From Baffinella frigidus (lineage: Eukaryota; Cryptophyceae; Cryptomonadales; Baffinellaceae): a DNA stretch of 10,985 bases. Where the stretch lies: positions 16,674 to 27,658 of the forward strand of contig MU647521.1 of the NCBI GenBank assembly GCA_026770585.1, in the 5' to 3' direction. This document shows, piece by piece, positions 5,641 to 10,985 of this stretch (position 1 is the first letter of the stretch; each line of letters opens with the position of its first letter). The notes under the pieces were generated by a model, which saw nothing but the letters and a program-made list of their open reading frames with translations, searched no databases and was not told where the DNA came from. A program made the position numbers and the translations under genes.

Positions 5641-5880
5641 CGGATCACAATTTCGTGACGAAATACAGTCTAATAATTCACCTAGAAAGCTTGCGACCCC
5701 GTAGAGAAATAGTCAACTAGGTCCCAATTGCCCAAACTCCCAAGGCCCCCGAAAACTCATGTTGGCCTCCCTCCGCAGTGGTCGGAAGGTCTTCATCTGG
5801 GGACGATCCGGACGGAGGACTTCCCGAAATGAGAAAAACGGGCGGGAAACGGCGGGGGTCTGTGGTCGATGTCTCGGGGT
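5641..5880. other. Unassigned spacer before the telomere-like arrays
   Basis: It contains a 7-bp palindrome, ATTTCGT-G-ACGAAAT (5650-5664), and a 60-codon minus frame at 5713-5895 that I do not recognise. The latter starts inside telomere-like sequence. No RNA gene is seen. Confidence 0.4.
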
Positions 5881-6017
5881 AACCCTAAACCCCAAACCCT
5901 CAACCCTTAACCCTAAACCCTAAGCCCTACACCCTACATCCTACACCCTACACCCTACATCCTAAACCCTACACCCTAAACCCCAAACCCTCAACCCTGA
6001 AACCTACACCCTACACC
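5881..6017. repeat. Degenerate telomere array, CCCTAAA and CCCTACA types
   Basis: The array opens with CCCTAAACCCCAAACCC and becomes mainly CCCTACA/CCTACAT between about 5926 and 5985. The C-rich strand is +. Most units are 7 bp, so the heptamer register is largely kept despite substitutions, which suggests mutation and re-homogenisation of a former TTTAGGG tract. Confidence 0.9.
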
Positions 6018-6104
6018 AGGGTCGCGGGGCAGAGCATGGTGAATTTGCTGCATGGGAGTCCTACCCATGGGAAGGAGCATGAGCGGTGTGCGCACTTTCT
6101 GCAC
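6018..6104. other. Non-telomeric island inside the arrays
   Basis: This 87-bp GC-balanced block holds no telomere unit, gene or clear inverted repeat except GTCCTACCCATGGGAAGGA near 6058-6076 with a short CCCATGGG palindrome. Its origin is unknown. Confidence 0.5.
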
Positions 6105-6507
6105 CCCACACCCTACACCCTGAACCCTGAACCCTACACCCTGAACCCTGAACCCTAAACCATCTTGCACACTCAACCCTCAACCCTCAACCCTGAACCA
6201 TCTTGTACCCTACACCCTGAACCCTGAACCATCTTGCACCCCACACCCTGAACCCTGAACCCTGAACCATCTTGCACCCTACACCCTGAACCTTGAACCC
6301 TAAACGATAAACCGGAACCCGGAAACCATGAACCATGAACCATAATTCCTAAACCATAAACCACAAACCATAAATCATAAACACTAAACACTAAACCCTT
6401 AACCCCAGACCCTGATCCCTAAACCAGAACCATCAACCCTTCACCCTAAACCCTGAACCCTGAGCCCTAATCCCTAAACCCCACAACCTGAAACCTGAAC
6501 CCGAAAC
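6105..6507. repeat. Degenerate telomere array with CATCTTG higher-order units
   Basis: CCCTGAA units predominate to about 6300. The insert CATCTTG(C/T)A interrupts them at 6161, 6199, 6230 and 6268, spaced 38, 31 and 38 bp; the spacings differ by one heptamer. From 6300 to 6390 the unit shifts to CCATGAA, CCATAAA and ACACTAA types, then returns to CCCTAAA/CCCTGAA mixtures. The C-rich strand is +. Confidence 0.85.
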
Positions 6508-6570
6508 CAGGAGGGGGGGGGACTTGAGCCAAAAGTTGAATTCAGCATCACGAGGAACGCCTCCAGGTTT
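6508..6570. other. Short island between telomere-like blocks
   Basis: It starts with a run of nine G (AGGAGGGGGGGGGACTTG) and holds no repeat or gene that I recognise. The G run on + is the opposite composition to the flanking C-rich arrays. Confidence 0.45.
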
Positions 6571-6626
6571 CTAAACCCTAAACCCTAAACCCCACACCCT
6601 AAACCCCCAGCCCTTAAAACCCTAAC
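6571..6626. repeat. Telomere-like array left of the 440-bp insertion
   Basis: CCCTAAA units with variants run up to CCCTAAC, where the element at 6627 begins. The array resumes with AACCCGTTAAACCCG at 7067, so the element interrupts a once continuous tract. Confidence 0.85.
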
Positions 6627-7066
6627 CTTGGTCGAATAGCGAGGGGGCGACTGCGCTTTTTTAGGAATTAATTTCACGATTTATGAAAAGCAAAACAGAG
6701 GGGCGCAAGTCCACGAAGCGGTGCTATTTGGTGTAGTCAGAAGTAGTCGAGAAGATTCGATAGGGAGAACAGCCGTCTATCTAAAACGAGATCCGGTCCC
6801 CGGTGAAACGAGATCCTCTTTAAAGGGTCGCGGTTGAAATTGATAAGGGCGCATCTCACCCAGGTGCTAAGAATCTTGATCTTTACCACACGGTGCGTCC
6901 CTTGATTATTGGGCCGAACCCTCAGCGTGACCTCCGCGTGACCTGGAGCCTTCTGGATCCTGGAAATTGGAGCCCTTTCTCAGTGCCCGATGGGCACTGA
7001 ACTCCCTTGAACCTGCACATGACCAGAAAAGAATCGATCTATTCCCCCCCTCGCTATCCGACCAAG
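6627..7066. mobile_element. ~440-bp inverted-repeat element inserted in telomere-like repeats
   Basis: The left end CTTGGTCGAATAGCGAGG pairs with the right end, which reads back CTTGGTCGGATAGCGAGG; arms are about 24 bp with two mismatches. AAC occurs directly outside both ends (6624-6626 and 7067-7069), a possible 3-bp target duplication, but AAC is also part of the host repeat. The interior has a hairpin with arms TCAGTGCCC and GGGCACTGA (6980-7000) and a direct repeat AAACGAGATCC (6784 and 6806). No frame is long enough for a transposase, so it is non-autonomous. A 3-bp duplication would fit PIF/Harbinger-like or CACTA-like elements, but the termini are not diagnostic of either. Confidence 0.85.
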
Positions 7067-7218
7067 AACCCGTTAAACCCGTTAAACCCGTTAAACCCTA
7101 AATCCTAAACCCTAAACCCTAAGCCCTGAGCCCTTGGCACTAAACCCTTTAAACCCTGAACCCTATACCCTAAACCCTCTAAACCCTAAACCCTCTAAAC
7201 CCTAAATCCGCAACCCTG
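7067..7218. repeat. Telomere-like array right of the 440-bp insertion
   Basis: It starts with three AACCCGTTA-type 9-mers, then CCCTAAA units, including alternating CCCTCTAAACCCTAAA near 7175-7206. The C-rich strand is +. A short non-telomeric piece (7219-7260) follows. Confidence 0.85.
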
Positions 7219-7260
7219 TCAACCTGGTGAGTATGAAACCAAATCGCCGGGTCAACCGCT

Positions 7261-7274
7261 CCTAAACCCTGAAC

Positions 7275-7334
<60 letters not shown>

Positions 7335-7425
7335 ACCCTAAAACCCAGACCCCAAACCCTAAACCCTAAACCCTAAACCTTAAAACCTTAAACCCCATAC
7401 CCCAAACCCCAAACCCCAAACCCAG
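7261..7425. repeat. Telomere-like array with a CCCTCAA block
   Basis: From about 7274 to 7338 nine or ten CCCTCAA heptamers stand in perfect tandem, a variant that is rare elsewhere in the window. They are followed by CCCTAAA, then TTAAAACC and CCCCAAA units. The abrupt switch between unit types indicates local expansion of single variants. Confidence 0.9.
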
Positions 7426-7482
7426 CACCAGGGAAAGGCTCGATCGCTGGAAGTTTGCTAATGAAGCGACAGGTTACGAGCC
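7426..7482. other. Island with CAGGTTACGAGCC motif
   Basis: Non-telomeric sequence holding CTCGATCGCTGGAAG and ACAGGTTACGAGCCGCTCC. The latter matches 2041-2055 (CAGGTTACGAGCCCC) and related phrases at 479, 974, 1171 and 7628. Confidence 0.5.
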
Positions 7483-7625
7483 GCTCCTAAACCCTAACCC
7501 CCAGCCCTTACCCTAAACCCAACACCCGAACAAGAACCCTAAACCCTTCACCCTACACCCTAACCCTAAACCCCAATCCCTATACACTAACCGTACCCCA
7601 AAACCTAACCCCCAAACCCTAAACT
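7483..7625. repeat. Degenerate telomere-like array
   Basis: Mixed CCCTAAA, CCCTAAC, CCCTTAC and CCCCAAT units with poor tandem order, ending CCCTAAACTTG. The C-rich strand is +. The island 7626-7696 that follows carries GCAGGTTGGGAGCCCTCCGG and no other recognisable content. Confidence 0.8.
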
Positions 7626-7696
7626 TGCAGGTTGGGAGCCCTCCGGACCATGACTTTTTGCTACCCCTGATTTCTCTCGAGCCTAGACATGCGTGA

Positions 7697-7920
7697 TCCT
7701 AAACCCTACACCCTGCACCCTACACCCCCAACCCTAAACCCTACACATTAAACCCCACACCCTACACCCTACACCCTACACACTAAACCCTACACCCCAC
7801 ACCCCTACAATCCTACACCCTACACCCTACACCCTACACCCCACACCCTACACCCTACACCCCACACCCCACACCCTACACCCTACACCCTATACCTTTC
7901 ACCCTAAACCCTACACCCTC
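7697..7920. repeat. CCCTACA-type telomere variant array
   Basis: The unit is mostly CCCTACA or CCCCACA over about 220 bp, interrupted by a few CCCTAAA and an occasional shorter unit. It is the longest block of this variant. On the other strand it reads TGTAGGG. Confidence 0.9.
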
Positions 7921-7923
7921 CGA

Positions 7924-8060
7924 CAGAGTTCGGAGGCGGTGTTGGTGCCGGCGTCAAGCCCATGCCAAAGCGACCCTGAACCTTCTCAGCACCAACCCTG
8001 AACCCTGAACCCTGAACGGCACGCGCCCTACACACCAACCCCAAACCCGACACCCTCAAC
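7924..8060 (+). repeat. Higher-order subtelomeric unit, first (diverged) copy
   Basis: CAGAGTTCGGAGGCGGTGTT and GGTGCCGGCGTCAAGCCC (7924-7961) match the islands at 8513, 8748 and 9016. CTTCTCAGCACCAACCCTG (7982-8000) matches the second box, CCGTCTTAGCACA, seen at 8452, 8682 and 8931. The order of the boxes and the CCCTGAA units after them agree with the later copies. Confidence 0.7.
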
Positions 8061-8120
8061 CCTTCATTCCCAGTGTCTGAAGCAACTCCTACACTCTGTG
8101 AGGACAGAGTCCTGGACGGG

Positions 8121-8135
8121 CCCGCCTCGGGCGGG
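8121..8135. repeat. CCCGCC-TCG-GGCGGG hairpin
   Basis: A perfect 6-bp GC-only stem with a three-base loop stands directly before the ACATGAGCCTA minisatellite. A second tiny inverted repeat, GGAC-AGA-GTCC, precedes it. No poly-T follows, so it is not called a terminator. Confidence 0.55.
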
Positions 8136-8138
8136 ATA

Positions 8139-8335
8139 TTAGACATGAGCCTATTTCATTAGACATGAGCCTAATTTTAGACATTAGACATGAGCCTATT
8201 TCATTAGGCATGAGCCTAATTTTAGACATTAGACATGAGCCTATTTCGGGGGAAACCATCAGACATGTTTTTAGACATTAAACATGAGCCTATTTTTAGA
8301 CGTTAAACATGAGCCTATTTCGGGGGAAACCATCA
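8139..8335 (+). repeat. ACATGAGCCTA minisatellite
   Basis: Seven copies of (A/G)CATGAGCCTA begin at about 8143, 8163, 8188, 8208, 8233, 8282 and 8308, linked by TTTCATTAG, ATTTTAGACATTAG or TTTCGGGGGAAACCATCA. The last linker is present twice (near 8247 and 8321). Spacings alternate near 20 and 25 bp, so the array was built from a two-unit block plus later changes. No open frame covers it. Confidence 0.92.
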
Positions 8336-8390
8336 CTTTCGAGGCATCCCTTTACCTGTGGAATCCCCCCTGGCTTTGTTCGGAGGAAAC

Positions 8391-9050
8391 TCTAAACCCT
8401 AAACCCTAAACCCTAAACCCTAAACCCTGAACCCTGAACCCTACAACTCAACCGTCTTAGCACACGCCCTAAACCCTACAACCTGAACCCTAAACTCTGA
8501 ACCCTAGACACCCAGTGTTCAGAGGCAGTGTTGCTGCCGGTGCAAGCCCCCAGAACCTCACACCATCACCCTAAACCCTCCACACTAAACCCTAAACCCT
8601 AAACAGCAAACCCTAATCCCTAAACCCTAAACCCTAGAGCTACAGCCTGAAGCTTAAACCCTACACCCTACACACTCAACCGTCTCAGCACAAACCCTAA
8701 ACCCTACGCCCTGAAACCTGAACCATGAACCCTGAACCCTACACACCCAGTGTTCGGAGGCAGTGTTAGTGCCGGCGTCAAGCCCCCAGAACCTTACACC
8801 ATGACCCTAAACCTTACACACTAAACCCCAAACCCTAAACCCTAAACCCTTAACCCTAAACCCTAGAACCTAAACCCTCGAACCTAAACCCTAATCCCTA
8901 AACCCTAAACCCTGAGCCCTACACACCCAACCCTCTTATTACCACAAACCCTAACCCCTACACCCTGAACCCTGAACCCTGAACCCTGAACCCTGCAACC
9001 GAAACCCTACACACGCAGTGTTCGGAGGCGGTGTTGCTACCACCAACCCC
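8391..9050 (+). repeat. Higher-order repeat of ~240 bp built on telomere heptamers
   Basis: Each unit has an island (CAGTGTTCGGAGGCAGTGTT, then GTGCCGGCGTCAAGCCCCCA at best), a run of mainly CCCTAAA, a second box (CTCAACCGTCTTAGCACA) and a run of mainly CCCTGAA. Islands lie at 8513-8558, 8748-8794 and 9016-9050; boxes at about 8447, 8675 and 8926. Periods are 235-268 for islands and 228-251 for boxes. Perfect CCCTAAA runs occur at 8392-8427. The unit is a subtelomeric satellite that includes telomere sequence as part of itself. Confidence 0.85.
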
Positions 9051-9133
9051 AGGGACAAGACCGAAGCGGAATTCGCTATGTGAGGAGGCGGACGCGGATC
9101 AAAATTGGTCGAGGACCGATCATCTCTCAGGAC

Positions 9134-9187
9134 CCCCAGAAGCTAAGAGTCATTAGGGGGCGGCTCTTTTTGAGCGAGGTGCCCCTA
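9134..9187. mobile_element. Relic end of the CAGGGGTACCTC element family
   Basis: GGGGGCGGCTCTTTTTGAGC GAGGTGCCCCTACA (9156-9189) resembles the right end of the elements at 9425 and 9566 (CTTATGAGCGAGGTACCCCTGTA). The left end is degraded beyond recognition. It overlaps a 78-codon + frame at 9080-9316 that I do not consider a gene. Confidence 0.55.
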
Positions 9188-9193
9188 CACGGG

Positions 9194-9225
9194 TTACTCG
9201 AGATTAAGTTCTTAACTTCGAGTAA
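9194..9225. repeat. 15-bp-arm hairpin TTACTCGA...TCGAGTAA
   Basis: TTACTCGAGATTAAG and CTTAACTTCGAGTAA pair with two mismatches around a two-base loop. It is followed by GTGCGTGTCCTGAATTTCGA-type phrases repeated at about 9252, 9298 and 9345 (GGTGCGTGYCCTGAA, GGAGCGTGTCCTGAA), spaced 46-47 bp. No gene is associated. Confidence 0.65.
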
Positions 9226-9250
9226 CCTCACATTTCAAGTAAACAGGGAC

Positions 9251-9370
9251 GGTGCGTGTCCTGAATTTCGAGTACAAACTTCACATTGTTACGGCGGTGC
9301 GTGCCCTGAATCCTAGGACGAGCCCTACTGTAGGACCCTAGGGCGGAGCGTGTCCTGAATGTCGAGCACG
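9251..9370 (+). repeat. GTGCGTGTCCTGAAT repeat, three units
   Basis: Three related phrases about 47 bp apart begin near 9252, 9298 and 9345. Between the second and third lies CCTAGGACGAGCCCTACTGT AGGACCCTAGG, a palindrome-rich piece resembling the centre of the 3782 and 9566 elements. Confidence 0.6.
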
Positions 9371-9424
9371 TGTAACCCCTCTACTTGCAGCAGTCAATGG
9401 CAATTTTGCCCTCCCCCCCCCCTC

Positions 9425-9550
9425 TACTGGGGTACCTCTCTCATAAGGAGCCCCCCCCTAGGACCCAACAGTAGCCCTCTGCCGGTGGTCCTCAAGGGGG
9501 GCGCGGCTCCTAGGGGGTGGGCGTTTTCTTATGAGTGAGGTACCCCTGTA
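9425..9550. mobile_element. TA-bounded MITE-like element, family CAGGGGTACCTC, copy 1 (126 bp)
   Basis: The left end TACTGGGGTACCTCTCTCAT pairs with the right end, which reads back TACAGGGGTACCTCACTCAT; arms are at least 23 bp with about three mismatches. TA lies at each extremity. The interior has CTAGGACCCAACAGTAG and GGTGGTCCTCAAGGGGGGC. Only 15 bp separate it from the next copy. There is no coding capacity. Confidence 0.9.
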
Positions 9551-9565
9551 GCCGCTCTGACCCTC

Positions 9566-9688
9566 TACAGGGGTACCTCGCTCATAAGAAACCGCTCCCC
9601 CTTAGGACCCTACAGTAGGCCTATGCATAGGGCCCTATGGTGGTCCTAGGGAGGGGGGGCAGTCTCTTATGAGCGAGGTACCCCTGTA
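9566..9688. mobile_element. TA-bounded MITE-like element, family CAGGGGTACCTC, copy 2 (123 bp)
   Basis: TACAGGGGTACCTCGCTCAT at the left is perfectly inverted at the right (ATGAGCGAGGTACCCCTGTA), continuing to AAGA/TCTT for 24 bp. The inner part is also largely self-complementary: TTAGGACCCTACAGTAGG and CTATGGTGGTCCTAGG. The whole element could fold into one long imperfect hairpin. The perfect arms suggest it is younger than copy 1. Confidence 0.93.
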
Positions 9689-9785
9689 TGCACCCAAACC
9701 GAGGATGCGAGCCCCAGCATGGTCAACTACACCTGTATTGTTATTATTGAATTATTTTCGCGCGGCCACCATATGCGAAAACCGC

Positions 9786-9891
9786 TATCCCTCAAGTGGC
9801 CAGTAGGCTCATACGCCCTACCGTAGGGCCCTAGGGACCTGCCTAGGACCTCGCGGCGGTCAAATTTGACCGCCTGGCCACTTAAGGGGTA
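9786..9891 (-). mobile_element. TA-bounded MITE-like element, family CTTAAGTGGCCA, copy 2 (106 bp)
   Basis: Ends are TATCCCTCAAGTGGCCAG and CTGGCCACTTAAGGGGTA. In inverted orientation it aligns end to end with 3782-3886. Just inside the right arm is the perfect 20-bp palindrome GGCGGTCAAATTTGACCGCC (9855-9874), which is decayed in copy 1 (GGCAGTCAAATTGGATCGCC). The intact palindrome in this copy suggests it is part of the ancestral element. Confidence 0.92.
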
Positions 9892-9899
9892 TCAATTCT

Positions 9900-10460
9900 G
9901 CGCCCTCACGCCGCGACCCCCGGCCAGAGCGCCGACAAGGGCCACCTGCTACTTAGGTCCGTCTGACCCCCCCCCACCGCGCTCTCCCCACCTCTAGGGC
10001 CCAAGGCCGCCTCTCCACCCCTCGTGACTGTCTTATTTGCAGAGATGCGACCTGCGGACAAGACCGCCCCCCCTGCCCCCGCGCCGCCGGACGTGCCGCC
10101 GGACGTGACAGCGTCGCGACCGGTCTCGTGCGCGTCGTTCAGAGACTCGTGGCCCCGGCGAGCCTCCACGCGTGGCCGCGGAACGTCCTCGCGTTGTCCT
10201 CCTGGAGGTCCTCGAGGTCCGAGAGGAGAGAGCTCGCGGCGCGGCGCTTCGGATGCGTCGAGGGGCCCGGGGCGGAACCTGCGCGTGTTCGCGGTTACGT
10301 TCTCGAGGTCTCACGCAGGGCCCTTCGTGCGGTATTCCAGGGTCGTTCTTGGAGCCATTGAGTCGTTCTTGGAGCCGTTTTCTTCTAAAAAATGACTTTA
10401 TAAACCATTTTGCCTGATAAACTGACTTTTGAATACCCCCTTCAAGAGCCCTGCGTGGCC
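9900..10460. other. GC-rich region with fortuitous open frames
   Basis: Frames of 77 to 194 codons are open on both strands simultaneously, as expected in very GC-rich DNA that lacks stop codons. The encoded peptides are Arg-, Pro- and Ser-rich with no domain that I recognise. TGTCTTATTTGCAG just before 10044 resembles a 3' splice acceptor, so an exon cannot be excluded. GTCGTTCTTGGAGCC occurs twice in 20-bp tandem (10342 and 10362). Confidence 0.4.
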
Positions 10461-10505
10461 TGGAGGAGAGAGCTCGCGGCGCGGCGCCTCGGAGGAGTCG
10501 AGGGG
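10221..10505 (+). repeat. 45-bp direct repeat spaced 240 bp
   Basis: GGAGAGAGCTCGCGGCGCGG and its flanks at 10221-10265 match 10461-10505 with about five differences in 45 bases. The spacing is exactly 240 bp. The intervening sequence is not obviously repeated. Confidence 0.8.
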
Positions 10506-10572
10506 ATAAAGTAACGGGAACTCGCCCCAAAATGGGCCGAAAATCTCTTCGTAGATCGCTGTGTGGGTAGGA

Positions 10573-10646
10573 AGAGCGCTGCCCACCGAAACAAAAGTCG
10601 AGAGTGGAACGTCTCAAAGCAAAAGTGGAACCTCCGTTAACTTCAG
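10573..10646 (+). repeat. Dispersed ~90-bp repeat, copy 3 (shorter)
   Basis: It begins AGAGCGCTGCCCACCG and continues through ACAAAAGTCGAGAGTGGAAC and CCGTTAACTTCAG. It matches copies 4166-4254 and 5324-5414 up to GTTAACTT; the GTGGATAAT tail of those copies is absent. The flanks here differ from the other sites, so it was spread as a unit. Confidence 0.85.
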
Positions 10647-10985
10647 TATTGCCGAAATGGGCTCCGCGCGGAAAAAGTCGAGGTCAGGTCAGCAACTTTT
10701 TTTTTTTGCCTTTTTGTATCATCTTATGGTTGAGAGATGCTATTTTGAGATAAAACCATGCCTAAGACCGTTTCTTATGGCGGAAATCGAGCAAATAAGG
10801 AAATGGTCGAAATAAGGAATAAAAGCCATTTTATAAATGTTGGCTGGTACAAACTATCACTCAACTGCATGAACTCGCTATTCCCGAAAGTTTCGGGAAA
10901 TAGGCTTTCTTGTGGTGGAAGCAATCCAAATAAGCAAATAGACGCTTGAGCCATTGCATTGCAGAGCCCTAAAATTATTGTAAGA
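10647..10985. other. Unassigned AT-richer end of the window
   Basis: No gene is supported; frames of up to 84 codons lack recognisable motifs. A run of 11 T lies at 10697-10707. A perfect hairpin, TTCCCGAAA-G-TTTCGGGAA, lies at 10881-10899. AAATAAGGAA/AAATAAGCAA words recur (10794, 10812, 10928). Composition differs clearly from the GC-rich block before it. Confidence 0.4.

Noticed and set aside
5713-5895. 60-codon minus frame (RPLRREANMSF reading)
   Set aside because: It begins in telomere-like sequence and I recognise no family; length and context are compatible with chance.
5991-6391. Minus-strand frames rich in GFRVQG repeats
   Set aside because: They are translations of the degenerate heptamer array and have no independent support.
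8139-8335. CRISPR-like array
   Set aside because: Repeat cores are 11 bp, linkers are themselves repeated instead of unique, and the genomic setting is eukaryotic.
10024-10395. 123-codon + frame preceded by an acceptor-like TTATTTGCAG
   Set aside because: The peptide is Pro/Arg/Ser-rich with no recognisable domain, and two further + frames and one - frame overlap it. The acceptor-like sequence alone does not prove an exon.
10033-10617. 194-codon minus-strand open frame
   Set aside because: It starts in the dispersed ~90-bp repeat, crosses a duplicated GC-rich segment and yields an Arg-rich low-complexity peptide. The opposite strand is open over much of the same DNA, as expected from base composition.
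10881-10899. Intrinsic terminator (TTCCCGAAA-G-TTTCGGGAA)
   Set aside because: No T run follows, no gene precedes it, and bacterial-type terminators are not expected in this setting.

Overview
This window looks like eukaryotic nuclear DNA from a subtelomeric or telomere-adjacent region, not prokaryotic DNA. It is full of degenerate telomere-type heptamers (CCCTAAA and the variants CCCTGAA, CCCTACA, CCCTCAA, CCCCAAA). All clear arrays run with the C-rich strand on the + strand, which fits a chromosome whose left end lies toward base 1. A TTTAGGG-type telomere is known from land plants and green algae, and also from several alveolates, stramenopiles and cryptophytes, so the sequence does not fix the lineage. 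I found no protein-coding gene, tRNA or rRNA that I would defend. The open frames present are short, Arg/Pro-rich or repeat-derived, and overlap on both strands.

Layout. 1-490: broken telomere-like sequence with a 53-bp block repeated 241 bp apart and a 29-bp block repeated 120 bp apart. 490-1580: mostly unrecognised sequence with four 32-bp GGTACC-containing repeats, a (TTC)n tract and an AT-rich inverted-repeat element. 1580-2365: three further inverted-repeat elements and a duplicated ~80-bp module. 2530-3240: four copies of a module with a protein-like reading, interrupted by a 21-bp palindromic minisatellite. 3640-5420: a zone of nested short inverted-repeat elements in which AT-rich termini (consensus GTGTAGTAATTTTCGTTGCC) alternate with a GC-rich CCGCC module. 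5880-9050: degenerate telomere arrays with variant-specific blocks, higher-order repeats and an inserted ~440-bp element with 24-bp terminal inverted repeats. 9130-9895: three further TA-bounded palindromic elements of two families plus a relic end. 9900-10640: GC-rich sequence with internal duplications. 10640-10985: unrecognised AT-richer sequence.

No genes act together here. What the sequence shows is a history: short non-autonomous elements (MITE-like, most with TA at both ends) and telomere-derived arrays have been inserted, duplicated and locally homogenised. No transposase is encoded in the window, so any mobility would have been supplied from elsewhere. The element families are described from this window alone; all family and organism assignments are inference.
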